Of a stretch of 64,000 nucleotides of DNA, positions 1-11,500 are shown piece after piece; positions within the stretch are counted from its first letter, which is position 1, and the number at the start of each line of letters is the position of its first letter. A program made the translations under genes and the position numbers. A model generated the notes under the pieces. It was not told the origin of the DNA. It saw nothing but the letters and a program-made list of their open reading frames with translations, and ran no database searches. Origin of the DNA: Adineta vaga (taxonomy: Eukaryota > Rotifera); the NCBI GenBank assembly GCA_021613535.1, contig CP075492.1, positions 3,224,001 through 3,288,000 of the forward strand, read 5' to 3'.

Positions 1-246
1 CACGATGTTTATACACCTCCCGAACACTTTCATCATGGTTCACCTTTCAATTCAACAAAGTATAAGATCAAGACAGTCCTACAATGTCGAGTAAAACCTG
101 AATCTTTTCGAAAATGTCGAGAAACACTCGGCTTTAACAATATAATCATTGATCAAGATTTTAATAACAATGAAGTCGAATGGGTGGTATCCGATAAGAC
201 AGCAGTTGTTCCATATGGTCTTCTCATTGGCATTTTTCCTGAATAA
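1..246 (+). CDS. 3' end of unrecognised protein (partial)
   Basis: Frame 1 is open from the first base to TAA at 244-246, giving 81 C-terminal residues. The segment has an even, soluble composition with a basic stretch (VLQCRVKPESF), an EWVVSDK strand and the ending PYGLLIGIFPE. This pattern of a Tyr/Lys-rich strand, then EW plus YGLL near the C-terminus, reminds me of C-terminal domains of uncharacterised invertebrate proteins with ADP-ribosyltransferase-like or neuralized-like architectures, but I cannot name the family with confidence. The upstream part lies outside the window. A telomere-like foldback repeat begins 15 bases after the stop. Confidence 0.6.
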   Translation, partial: HDVYTPPEHFHHGSPFNSTKYKIKTVLQCRVKPESFRKCRETLGFNNIIIDQDFNNNEVEWVVSDKTAVVPYGLLIGIFPE

Positions 247-260
247 ATGAATATTTTCAT

Positions 261-317
261 CTTGAAAGTGAGAGTGTGGATGTCATAAGAGAAATATAAG
301 TCACACTCACCCTCTAA
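261..317. repeat. Foldback repeat with telomere-like hexamers (a)
   Basis: The left arm reads GTGAGAGTGTGGATG and the right arm TCACACTCACCCTC; they are imperfectly complementary around a loop of about 25 bases. One of more than a dozen similar elements in the window. Confidence 0.55.
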
Positions 318-742
318 ATTTCGTGTTGACTCGTCTACTTAATTCTATTCATGTTTTATTAAAAATTGTTCTTGAATTTCGATTTGAATCATATTCAAAA
401 TTCACACATTTTTTACACAGCGATGTGCAACTGTTCATAAGAATCTGTTGTAGATTGAAAGACTGAAAGAGAAAATTTTAACTGGTTTATATTAATTATT
501 TTCAAAGTATTTATATCTCATTTCCTCAACTGCATTTCTTTAGAAAATAATATTTCATAATTAAAATGTATATGTATTTAATAGATCAAAAAAACAATTA
601 TTTTCTTTTTTCTACTGTATAACTCTAATTTTTCATCGCCGCGCAAGAATTTATATCTAATAATCATAAAATATGAAGTATCTTTACGAATATCTATTTA
701 ATTTCAGGTAAAAATCTTTCAATTTAAAACATTCGAATCTAT

Positions 743-1662
743 ATGTTTGTTTTCTCTTTCTATAGTAATCCAACGAGTTTATCAATTATTACAGATACTC
801 AATATTGGTTTATTCCCCTGGATATTTTTCGAATAATTTGTTTAATTTTTACAATTCTTCTTGGGATAGGTTTTTCAATACTTGTCATTGTTGATAAAAC
901 ATGTCATACAATTTCCATAATGTTAATATCAAATACATGTTTAGCTCAATTATGTCCAGCAATCAATACACTTCTAATGGTTATATTTACATTACGAAAT
1001 GATCTTCAACAAATTCAATATCAAGATACATTTTGTATGCTTCGAGGTTATTTTACAAATGTATTCTTTGCAGCGACATATTATTCTTTACTTTTTCAAG
1101 CTGTTTATCCAACTCGTTATTATTGTCAACGACGAAATATGCAATTATTTTTCATTATTTTTTCATGGTTATTAAGTTTGTCATATTATTTAATATTGAT
1201 TTTTAAAAAAGATATGGTCTATAATACTGAAAGTCATATATGTCAAGCCATTGTTCAACTTTCTCTTATGGCCCTTTATATTGTATCAAGTATTTATATT
1301 ATTCCCGTTTCAATAATAATGTTAATTTATTTGAAATTAATTCGATTTGTTAAACAAATGTGTAAACGAATTGCACATGAAAATACTTTACATCGCGAGC
1401 AAAACGAGAATTGAAATTAATTCAACGCATTGTTATTTTAATTGCTATATTATTAACAGGTGGTTTGCCATATACTTATATTGTTTTTAAATCATTCATT
1501 AATTATCCTCCAAAGTATCATTTTCGAATAGCTTATATATTTCTTGATGCAACATTACCATTTGTTATGATCGTGATGTTTCTATTTACAAAACCATTGA
1601 AAGATGCAGCAAAGAAATTAATCAATAGACGATATAATACTACAAGAACATCGATGGGTTGA
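743..1662 (+). pseudogene. Rhodopsin-type GPCR 1, interrupted by one frameshift
   Basis: Two reading frames together make one seven-helix receptor. The first (743-1414) carries TM1-TM5 with conserved Cys residues; the second continues from the 1381-1411 overlap in the -1 frame with the basic loop before TM6 (AKRELKLIQRIVIL), TM6 with a GGLPY motif, TM7, and a short tail ending at 1662. The TGA at 1412 lies inside intracellular loop 3, so the open frame alone would lack TM6-TM7. Receptors of this class are expanded in bdelloids and usually annotated as FMRFamide-like or orphan peptide GPCRs at the plasma membrane. The canonical DRY position reads PTRYYC here, which is divergent. A TTTCAG at 702-707, 36 bases before the ATG, could be a cis or trans-splice acceptor. 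Either a young pseudogene or an assembly indel. Confidence 0.75.
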
Positions 1663-1915
1663 ATGATTGAAAAATAATGTGATTCTTTTTTCTATTAGTT
1701 ATTCTACTAATTTGATTAGTTTTAACAAGTATTTTCAACAGCCATTTATTTTCGTTTGTCTCTATTAATCTATTTTCTGTACACGTACATGCTTTATTCT
1801 TTTCTCAAATGAATCTGTACAGCATGTATTTCCTAGATCATCCATTTCAATGAATCAATAGTCAAGATGAATACGAACGATTTTAGATAAATCTTACAAT
1901 TTCTTGAATATTTAT

Positions 1916-2429
1916 TTATTGATTAGTGGCATTGCAAACACACAAATCACCAACAGAAGAAACAATGTTATTCTCACTCGAAATATTATCACCAACAAAA
2001 ATGAAATCATGACTAGTCTTAACAGTAAGACTAAGACCAGCACAGAAAGCAACATTATGAACAACATGATGACCACCAAAGATAGGATCATCATAAGTAT
2101 TACCAGGACCACGACTAATACTAGTACACGTTGCATCATTTTCACGCTCATAATGTTTCCACATACGACCACGACGCCAGCGCTTCCAATCATCGTTACC
2201 CCAATTCTCGTAATTCTGTATCCAGTTCCAAGTTGCCACATCGCCGGTAAAACACCAATCACGACATTTACCGCACGTCAGACAAGTACGACCGCTACAA
2301 GACAGTTTCTTTACATCTGTTGCTTGTTGAATTCCTATAGTTTACAAATATGTTTTCTTGTATTAGCAGAATTATACTTAGACGTAAAATATGTTGTGTG
2401 GTCTTACCTTTTGCTTCACTTGTTGCCAT
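1916..2429 (-). CDS. Small Cys/Trp-rich protein, two exons
   Basis: Exon 1 is 2408-2429 (ATG at 2429, 22 nt); the intron has GTAAG at 2407 and CTATAG ending at 2335; exon 2 is 1916-2334. Together they give 441 nt, 146 residues. The N-terminal third has a dense Cys cluster (CSGRTCLTCGKCRDWC, about residues 20-35), followed by a Trp/Asn/Arg-rich segment (WNWIQNYENW, DDWKRW) and a mixed C-terminal half with further Cys. There is no signal peptide or membrane helix. It resembles a rotifer-restricted family of CLTCGKCRDW proteins I have seen only as hypothetical. The Cys spacing would suit metal binding, but that is inference. No function is assigned. Overlapping open frames on the plus strand are shadows. 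Confidence 0.65.
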
Positions 2430-3310
2430 GTCTAATCAGTCTGAAAACTAGTCGAATCTTAAATATCTGAAAAAAATCAACATAGATAAACACTCTCAAG
2501 AACGTACGTATATGAAAAGAAGTCGGTCGTTTCTAATTCGACTAGGAACCAAATAGAGATTCTGATGATTTTTGAAGGATTCATGCCTTCGTTTTTTTCT
2601 TCTTCTTAATAATCATATCGTTCTGATACAAAACACATGCTTATATACTCGTCTGTCAAAGAAAAGGATAGAAAAGATAATTAGGACAACTACAGTACTA
2701 TGTGTACAGTGTATGCAATCGAGAACAGTTAAGCTTCATGTTTTATATGATTTGCTTCAGAGTCACAGTTGTTCATCTCTGTTATAATACTGAACAGAAA
2801 AGTATGCAGTGCGGTGGTGATTAGTCAACATACCAAATATACATAATCCTATTCTGAAATAGACAAACTATACTGTCGCATGCTTGGAATGAAAATTCAG
2901 TCCTAAATCGTGCAATTCATTTCACAGAGAAACAAAAGAAATTATATTACGATATCTTCTGCAAATGGTATCCATTGATATTCTCACTATTTATATGCGT
3001 TACATTCGTGTACTTGCATAATACTTACTCACGATAAATATCCTAGATGTAAGAGGAAAAAACCGACATTATAAAGATAAAAACACACTGAAAATAGAGA
3101 AACAGAACGTGTAATGTAAAAAACTATTGTAAGTAGAAGGAAAATACTCCGAGTATCGCTGCATGTTATAGTGTCATAAATGGAAAAATATTCGTTATTG
3201 AAATGATTTTACACTCATTATTATGTATGTACGGAACAATGAAATAGAATCGTAATACAGGTATATTAAATGTCAATTTACGACTAAAAACTGGATAGAA
3301 CGACGTGTGG
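2430..3310. other. Gap, no supported gene
   Basis: AT-rich sequence with only short unsupported open frames; no repeat or RNA recognised. Confidence 0.5.
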
Positions 3311-3317
3311 AATAGAG

Positions 3318-3465
3318 AGAGAGAGTGCATCCTTGCCCATTGTGCTGTATATGTTGCGCATTGCTTCCGTTGCTTTGCGACCCGAACGAAATTCATGAAG
3401 CAGAAGCATTCGGAGCTCCCTTCGTGATATATTCATTTCTAATTCGAGATCAACATCCATTCGCA
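3318..3465 (-). pseudogene. Mariner/SETMAR-type transposase N-terminal helix-turn-helix fragment
   Basis: A short minus-strand frame reads ELRMLLLHEFRSGRKATEAM followed by RNIYSTMG. This matches the first DNA-binding helix-turn-helix of mariner-family transposases, whose usual pattern is a hydrophobic L-x-Y-E-F helix, then G-x-[NK]-A-x-x-A and N-I-x-x-x-x-G. Nothing of the second HTH or the DDD catalytic core follows: the frame closes around 3284, so only a scrap is left. Because one N-terminal domain alone is seen, a domesticated HTH exon is an alternative, but no splice-linked partner is visible. Confidence 0.45.
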
Positions 3466-3586
3466 TAATTTTATTTTTATTCGAAAGACATTTGTATCCC
3501 CCATATATACTCTGAGTATAAACTTCTAGAAATTTCTCGACTGTGCAAGGAAATTTGAGAAAAAAACGCAAAAAATTTCTTGCCAA

Positions 3587-4236
3587 TCTAATAATTTCTT
3601 CATAACCACAGCAGAAAATAACCGAGGTAAATTTCAGAATGTTAGGGATGAAGATTCACCCACTTTCATCTCTAACTATTGCGGTCATCTAACTCAATTA
3701 GAGTGAGAATTTGAACAAAGGCGTTTTGAGGCTTCTTGTCACTTCTCGGTCGTTATAGGCTAATCACAACTTTGTTGTTCGAATCATTCTTTCTTACATT
3801 ATGCAGGTAGACTAGATCGCGTCTCAATCCAACATCACTTTGTGGAAACGATTGGCATAAATTGATCGTTGATTTCTTTTGCTCTACTTGATCCAAGGAT
3901 TATTTCATGTATCTTGATTTTACCTTTATTATGACGTGTGACACACTGTCTTTATCTTTGTTCTTGAATATAAATAATGTCTTTATATTTATTATAAACG
4001 AATAAAGATTTCCTTTATATCTATTATTTATAATAACGATTCATAAATATATATTAACACTCCTAATCCTTCCAGGATTTCTCAAGGAACGAATAGGATT
4101 GAGACTGGGAATGCTTGGCTTAAATGAACTTTCATGCTTGTTTGCATATTTCTCAATAAAAGGAATTTATTCTGGTATATTTTTGTTGAGCAACATCAAA
4201 ATGACGAAAAGAAAGTGCACGAAAATTAATTTTAGT
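3587..4236. other. Gap, nothing recognised
   Basis: AT-rich spacer; tracts such as the repeated TTTATAT/TATTATTTATA near 3960-4050 are simple sequence. Confidence 0.5.
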
Positions 4237-4641
4237 TCATTTTTTCGATTTAATGCCGGTACTAACACCGAAAACTTTTGTCGTTTGCACCGGAGCATGG
4301 GGCATATTCGCGGTCGCATCGTTGCAATTGTTTCGCAGCGCTGAATATTGACCATTGTTCATCATTCTACCTACCGTTGTGCCTGGTTGATAGGAGGGAC
4401 CAGCATTTTGCCAGTTAGATTTTTTCATATTTGATGCCGGTGTAATGATCGTTGGATTACCGGCTGGTGTCGTGAATGTCGGTCCTGGACCTTTGTGAAT
4501 CAGATACTGGGATCCATCAGCTAGAGTCACTCGAGTACCACTGTGACTGGCAAACGGAATCGACTTGCTGCCACCCGACGACGACATATTGCGACTGACA
4601 GCCTGTGCAGAGACAACTTTTTGGTTAAACAGATGGTTCAT
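4237..4641 (-). CDS. Uncharacterised protein with N-N-C-N-D-A motif
   Basis: A 134-residue frame, ATG at 4641 with an in-frame TAA just upstream. It contains GTRVTLADGSQYLIHKG (about residues 36-52), a proline/threonine segment, GTTVGRMM and ALRNNCNDAT near residue 105. A compact domain with an N-terminal G-T-x-[VI]-T plus H-K-G and a C-terminal N-C-x-[DA]-A resembles a small family found in fungi, nematodes and rotifers that I recall as uncharacterised; a papain-like or LRAT-like cysteine hydrolase fold is possible because of the invariant-looking N-C and H residues, but this is speculation. No signal peptide. The spacing and base composition look coding. The frame is lost on both strands outside this interval. 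Confidence 0.6.
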   Translation of the reverse strand: MNHLFNQKVVSAQAVSRNMSSSGGSKSIPFASHSGTRVTLADGSQYLIHKGPGPTFTTPAGNPTIITPASNMKKSNWQNAGPSYQPGTTVGRMMNNGQYSALRNNCNDATANMPHAPVQTTKVFGVSTGIKSKK

Positions 4642-5097
4642 GGCCTTAATTTATTTCAGATATTATCAAATGAAATAACACCTTGCATACGTTTTTATAG
4701 TTCTTGCGTCGGCGTCAGATCGGTTTTTCCAACATGATGAAAGAAGATATATTATTTCGCCGTGTTGTTTTACGTCAAAGAAAATTTTTTTTTATTACTT
4801 GCATGTTGATGTCATCACACAGTTTGATGCGACGACTTATTTCTTATCTTATGCACACAAACGGGTAACGCGATATTGTGCCACTTACTATGAGTATATA
4901 ACTTGATGGTAAAGGTGAGTCAGAGCTGTCGTAGTTGCGATTTCGACGATACTCAATAGATCTCATAACATGTTCATGTTGAACACCGCGACGGTCGTTT
5001 ACGACCGTATACGACGTCGACTCAGAGTTATATTCACCATAACTCCTCCTCATTATCCAAGCTGTTTCAACAACAAAAGAACTACTATTTGTTTCTC

Positions 5098-5141
5098 GAG
5101 GGTGTGGGCGAAGAAGAGACACTAACCCACACCCACCCTCA
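5098..5141. repeat. Telomere-like foldback (b1)
   Basis: GAGGGTGTGGGCG faces ACCCACACCCACCCTC, forming a near-perfect hairpin with a short loop. Confidence 0.65.
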
Positions 5142-5153
5142 ACTGGATAGGAC

Positions 5154-5223
5154 GATGTGTGGATGAGGGTATAGTTAATATGTCTACCCTGAACCGTACA
5201 CCCTCACTCATATCTATCCTCAA
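5154..5223. repeat. Telomere-like foldback (b2), degenerate
   Basis: A second, more degenerate copy immediately follows b1: GTGTGGATGAGGGTA on the left, TACACCCTCACTCATATC and ATCCTCAAG on the right. Confidence 0.45.
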
Positions 5224-5656
5224 GAGTTACATTTTTGTATTGACAATCGTGATATCAATTACAATTTCATCAAAACAATTGGTTTTTACAGATATTGAGA
5301 CATGTTTTCTAAGCTCCATATTGTTTCTCTTCTCGCAGTATCATTATTTGACACGGAAAAGAATTTATTAAGAAAAAAGAAGTGAAAGAGAATGGATTTT
5401 TCTTTTTTTTTCTTCTGCATCGGTAAGACGTAGTTTTTTTTTGATACGCAAAAGCTGGCACCATTATGAAAAAGTGTCGGTATGTGTATGGATGTTAGAT
5501 TTCAGTCATACACATTCTGGATATATTTACAACATTGAATAGTAAGACGAAATAAATCTATAAACTGATATATTGTAAATTCTCATACATATGTAGTTAC
5601 ATCGATACACTTTACTAAGACAACACTTGTATGCAAAGTTGAAGAGTGTTTTTTTA

Positions 5657-6675
5657 TTATGTTATTGTTCGTTTTTGCGAGACTGTATCACACATTGGTA
5701 AGACTGTATTAATTTGATTTGCCGGTCGCCAAAACAATATTCGATCTCTTATTGCTCGACGAAACTTTTGTGATGAAATGAAAAAGACATAACAAGTTCC
5801 CTAGAATAGAAGTTATTCATCAAAGTCTTACAAAATCAATATCATACCGCATAGTAACCATAATTCCACAAGGCAAACAATGACATCACAAAACTTTCAC
5901 GCATAATTCGAGTTGTATCTTTAGTTTCATTTTCAGTGATATAACTATATGTGACAATACTTGCATATGGAATTAAACAAGCATTCACAAGAACAACTTG
6001 AAATAATGTCATTCGCAGTATTTGTTGATCAGCATGTTGATTCGCAAGAGCTCTTATGGAATGTATATTACGATAAGTTAAATATCCAAACAGACTTGTT
6101 ATTGTAGCTGGAATCGTAGTCAGTAAACCGAGGAGAAATATCGATCTATATACCCCAAAAATGTTATTCGTGATTAGACAGGTTTTTTTTATAAGTGAAA
6201 TATCATAAAACAATGCCGGAGGAATTCCAAGAAGAATCCAGATAATCGTCATAATGCCAACTAAACGATGTGCCCATCGAATGTTGCTTAAACTACGTAG
6301 TTTTACATACCGTGATGTCACTAGAAATTGATCAATCATAGCCATACATGGACATGTTAATGCAATCATAGCGAGAGTATAGAGAAAGTAGTTTCGTGCT
6401 TTACACCAACTTGATGATGTTCGTGTTAAATCAATGCCATAACCTGTAGCAATACGAGAAGTAAGATTAATCATAATATAAGCAATGTTGAAAATTGAAC
6501 CAACAAAAAAATAAAATGTAGAAGGATTTGTACGATAAGAGCGAATAGTTGAAAATATGCAAACATTTATTGCATTTCCAAAGACACCAGTGACGAGAAA
6601 ACAAAAACCACCATAAATTGTAATTTGTTGACCGATGTAAGTCAATGACATAATGATATGATTTATTTTCTTCAA
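5657..6675 (-). CDS. Rhodopsin-type GPCR 2, two exons
   Basis: Exon 1 is 5848-6675; the 47-nt intron runs GTATGA...TTCTAG (5801-5847); exon 2 is 5657-5800 and adds 47 residues to TAA, giving about 323 residues. Seven hydrophobic helices are visible; TM1 carries G-V-F-G-N-A-I-N, TM3 ends in AMIDQFLVTSRYVKLR (the DRY position is replaced by DQF), and the spliced end supplies the rest of TM7 plus the basic helix-8 segment SSQKFRRAIRDRIL. Without the splice the receptor would stop inside TM7, so the intron is well supported. Ligand unknown; the group is the orphan, FMRFamide-receptor-like set expanded in bdelloids. Met1 or the Met nine codons in (MSLTYIGQQ) could be the start. Confidence 0.85.
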
Positions 6676-6969
6676 ATCAAGTGAATGACTGATGTTTTTC
6701 GGGAACCTTGAACTCTAATTAAATACTAACAACGAAGAAAACAAGAAAAATGTAAAAGTAAAGACTATCATCAAGTTTAGTCATAATATTTTGTTAATAT
6801 AAAATGTCCTAGAGGTCCCTGTGAGTAGTTCGGCTTTGGGATTAGCGAAAATTCGACTCACTAAAAGTCTTAAATTACTAATTGATTTAATTACTATCAA
6901 AAAGATCAATACTAAAAATAAAAAAAATATTACGAAAATGATGAACTGGCAAAATTAACTATGTGAAAT

Positions 6970-7330
6970 TCATGAAATAATTGTCTGATAAACAACATTG
7001 TCTGTTACAGTTGTTTCATTATTTATTTTACCCTGTTTAGGAGTGTTTTTGACTTGAATGTTTAAATGATTAAATTCTGTCGCTCTTGAACATCCTGTAT
7101 ACAACTGACCGTGAGAAAAATAGGATTCTGGGTGATACAGACCAACTTTCACAAAAGTTTGGCCTTGAAACTTACTTATTGTGATGGTAAATGCAAGATG
7201 AACTGAAAGTTTCTCTATTATAATATAGATTATGGATGTCAACGTGAGCACTTTTATTTTTTTATTGACTTAAAGACATAATGATTTTATTTTTAGTTCC
7301 GTGACGAACAACATTATTGTATGTTTGCTT
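6970..7330 (-). pseudogene. Helitron/PIF1-like helicase C-terminal remnant
   Basis: The minus strand encodes the last helicase motifs of a PIF1-family enzyme: HLAFTITISKFQGQTF (normally AMTINKSQGQTF, motif V) and YFSHGQLYTGCSRAT (normally SHGQLYVALSRVT, motif VI). About 70 bases further 5', in the same frame but separated by a stop, LFVTELK corresponds to the conserved R-L-x-V-x-x-L segment. In Helitrons this helicase is fused behind a Rep nuclease. Here Walker A and B, Rep and most of the helicase are missing, and a stop at about 7275 breaks the frame. It is a decayed 3' end of a rolling-circle transposon; no terminal hairpin/CTRR was identified. Confidence 0.7.
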
Positions 7331-8545
7331 TCAAGCAGTATTTATATTAATCTCTTGAGTACTATAGGATAAAAGACGTATACGCACTTCTTTTTTTGAA
7401 AAACGTCATCACGTAATTCATTACAATGTTTATGTAATCTCTTGAAAAGAATTGATGGAGAATATTCTAAACCCTTTCGAGATGTTTGTAGCAAAGAAAT
7501 CGTTGCTTTTACATCTATGTCTTTTGTTCGTTTCGTTACTCTGGTTGGTATACATTTTGAACACAAAACAAGAACACGGTTCTCTTCGAATTGACCGATG
7601 TAAGTTTTACGTACGAACGTCAACGATTTATAATTAGAAGAAACATCATTCACGCTAATCCTGCAAATTCCACATTATCAGAATCTTTCTAATCTACTGA
7701 AAAAGAATTTCTGTCTCCATCTATAGTGACAGCATTTACAAATGATCATCGGAACAAACCTATCACTAAATTGAATTAAAATTCAATACATCTTTGCCAA
7801 GAGAAACTGCTATTACAAACAATTCAAATTCAAATTTTCTAGGAAATATAGTGACGAATGATGATTAATATTCTAGCTAGCAATTCTATGAATCTTTTGA
7901 CAACTTATTGCGTAAAGATGAAAAAGTATAAAAGCAAAAACATTTAGAACATGAAAAGATGACAAAAAAAACGAGCGAAGGATAGAAGGAACTTTATTGA
8001 TGCTTAAATAAAACTTGATTCTCGAGGGTGTGAGTAACAAATATACCGATCAATCTCACCTAGACCCATCCTATCATCCTTACTGTTACTCACACGGTAC
8101 TTTCAACTGAAACATATAGGCATAGATAGAAAATTTTTATTTCGAATAATCAAAAAAGAAGAAGAAGTGAGGATGAAAGAGATAGGTGATTGGCCTTTTG
8201 ATCGTAGAATAAATCGCCTTGAAACATACAATAATGTAATATATTTGTACATCAGCAATTAATTTCATTTTTGAAGACTAGACTACTCTCTCAATATTTT
8301 CTTTTCATTTTTCATTGCTACTTTTGACAAAAATGAATAGTTGATGTATAAATATATTTAGCTATAAGATATAGAAGTATTGTTCACAATGATTTTTCCA
8401 TTCGGCAATTTTTTTCTACAATGAGAAGACATATCACTACTGAGAGAAAGAAATGAAATAAAGAATCATGTGGTTTCACATTAGAAATGTAGATGGAAAA
8501 AAAAGGTCGGGATTAATATGGAAAAGTCAGTTCAATTGGTCGGTA
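7331..8545. other. Gap with one foldback repeat
   Basis: A minus-strand frame at 7342-7653 may be further eroded transposon sequence but shows no recognisable motif. Repeat c lies inside this gap. Confidence 0.4.
8024..8096. repeat. Telomere-like foldback (c)
   Basis: GAGGGTGTGAGTAACA on the left; TGTTACTCACAC on the right gives a perfect 12-bp stem around a loop of about 45 bases. Confidence 0.6.
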
Positions 8546-11500
8546 TCACATTTTGCTGAATTTTGAAACTCGAGCTCCACTATTGTCACTAACATATAAA
8601 TTAAGTTTAGCGTCTAATTTGACATCATATGGTGCAGCTAGAGTGGTGCCACCAGTACCAGTACCAGCAATAGTAATACCTACCGAATTACCGTTACAAA
8701 ATAGTTGAACTCGACTATTCGTACGATCAGCCACATATAAATTATTCCATTGATCCAATGTAACTGCCATTGGTGACTTTAATAGAGTTGCAGTATTTCC
8801 ATTACTTCCAGCAACACCCCCTATAACTGTACCAGTCGCAGCACCAACTCTCCATTTCATCACTGTAGAAGTGGCAGTAGCAGAATTAGCAATATATAAA
8901 TCTTGATTTGATTCATCATAATAAATACCAGAGGGACTCGCTAATTTATCCGTTGTATTACCTAACAAAGAAAATAAAAAGAACAAGCTTTTTATGTTAC
9001 ATGTGACAATAAGATAATAATACACAAATCAAAATTCTCTATGCTCTACACGGCAAGTTATATTCGTATATATATATATACCAGAGCTCCGCGGGACGAC
9101 CAAAAAGCCGTCCCGTCCCGCGTCCCGCCTCTCTTCGTCCCGTCCCGTCCTGTCCCGCTTTAGTTTCGATCGAGCGTCCCGTCCCGTCCCGTATTTTCAG
9201 CTCTCTTGTCCCGTCCCGTTCGTCCCGTCCCGCCTAATTTTATACTTTTTCAGTCTGAATAATTTATTTTAATTCTTAAGTATATTTAAGATACACCCAG
9301 TTCGAAAGTACAGAATATTGCTTTTGCTAATTTTCTGGCATGGATACGTAGAACTCATCGAGCTGCTCCGCGAGCTTTACAAAACTGTATATGGGGAAAA
9401 GTTTTAAATCTTTCTTATAGGTGAAATTTTGAGATGAAACCGTCTTTTTCCATATCTGAAAAAAACGAGTTTTTCGAGACATTTCGCTGTTTTTCAACAG
9501 TTCTGCTACTAAAATCATTTGAAAATAGTCTCATTCGATCCATCGTGACTAGTTACACTAGTTACATCTACTGGCACCAAATTTGATAAGTTTTCCTGAG
9601 ATCTGTGTGAACAAACGTTATTATGAAGGAAACAATTCTCGTCAAAAATCAGAATTAACATACCTACATAAAAAATCTATATAGGTCCGCCTGAAATAGC
9701 TCTTACTCGATGTTTTTGTATCATTTTGTTCATCATACTATAGAGAAAAAAGTTATGTATCGGTTTGTCGCGGGACACGGAAAAAAAGTATCGAATCCCG
9801 TCCCGTCCCGTTCAATGGGCAGTCGTGTCCCGTCCCGCTATAGCTCCAATTTTGTTGTCCCGTCCCGTCCCGCGGAGCTCTGATATATACATATTAACGA
9901 ACACTTATCAAGAAGCAAGTTTCCTCATAAGTAATTTAACGGAGGCTACCAAATACTTGAGTCCCTATCGATCTTTTTTCGATATGAATAATGAAAATCC
10001 ATATGCTAAAATAATGAGTTATTATAGAAATACTTACAAACGATTCTGGAGGAATGTATCCAATATATGAAATATGCTAACAAAAATCTTTTTTATTTTC
10101 TTATTTTATAATTTTTGTATTTCTTATTGGAGATATTATTTGGGTGAAGGGGAAACTGTTGAAATAGTCTATTAACACATTCCAAACACTATTTATTCCG
10201 AATTTATTAAAGTCTACTTCAACTGAAAAGTATCCATATCTCTTGCTTTTACAACATACCTTCTCATCGAACGTCAAACTTAATTTTCCACTATTCTTCT
10301 TACCTGATGAGCCTGCTACACCAGCAACAAGAACTCCAGCAGTTGCACCTGGAGCCCATTTCGTTACACGATGTAGTTGGTATTCTGCAACAAATATATT
10401 CAAACCGGAATCCACCCATATACCATATGGATAATATACTTGATTTAGTGAAGAACCGAACGATCCATTACCAGCCACCATAACACCACTGGAAGCACCA
10501 TTTGCCCAACGCATAACACGATTATTGTAAGTATCAGATACATAAAGATTTTGACTCCCGTCAACATATAAATAACGTATAGCGGTAGAAAATCGATCCG
10601 AAAACGAGGAATTTCCGGTTACATTTGTAATACCTGCTACAATAGTACCATTGGGAGCATTAGTGGTAACACTAAGTGAATGTCTTATAACACGATAGTT
10701 GCCACCGTCAGCAATATATAAGTTATTATTTGCTATGTCTATAAATAAGCCAGTTGGTGAAGATAATTGATTCAAACCAATATTTGATGTACCAGTGCCT
10801 AAGAGCATCAATATATATTTACTTTCATTTTTCGATGTCTTCATGTATTGTATAGAACAGATATATCATATCAAATGATAAAAATACATGTACTAATGAT
10901 GAATATGAGATTTGTTTTTGAAAATCATCAATTAATAATAATAGCTCTTCAAAATGTATTTTCTACCTTAAATCTATTAGAATCAATAAGAACTTTGCTG
11001 ATCTGTTGGTCTTTCTCTATTAGTGTGAAAAGTAAATATTTTTTCTATTGTTTATTTTCATTCTAATGTCACAATAAATAGTTCAACGATACTCTTCCAT
11101 ATATGACGCAATTTTTTGTATTCTTCGTATCAGATTACGTTCAAGTCCTAATTTGAGATTTGAAATTTAATTTTTTTTTGCAATCGAACAAAAAAGATAA
11201 AGAAAATCTTTTAGTACAAGCAATTTTTATCATACATTGATCAAGGTAGCGAAGAACCATCTTACTGGTGGGGATGAGTGATAGATAGATGTAGTACCCA
11301 CATCCACACCCTCAAGATCTGATTGTTTAATTTAATAAATTGATGAACTGAAGAGAAAGAGAATTTTAAGCTTCTCAAAAAAGATTAAAAACAAGTTTGA
11401 ACAAATTTCTTGAGGGTGTGAGTGTGAGTAATCAAAATAAACATTCATATCTTTGACTAGATCAGACTATAAGCTGGTTAAATCAAAATAAGATTGAATA

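Larger units (their letters stand above)
4642..5656. other. Intergenic stretch with two foldback repeats
   Basis: Apart from repeats b1 and b2 no supported gene is seen; the frame at 4844-5122 (minus) crosses repeat b1 and is not credible as a protein. Confidence 0.45.

Noticed and set aside
1904-2470. 188-codon plus-strand frame, Thr/Ile-rich
   Set aside because: Antisense of the two-exon Cys-rich gene; composition is that of a shadow frame and it has no motif.
9765-10070. 101-codon plus-strand frame
   Set aside because: Starts inside the CCCGT-rich end of the hAT element and continues into intron sequence; not a gene.
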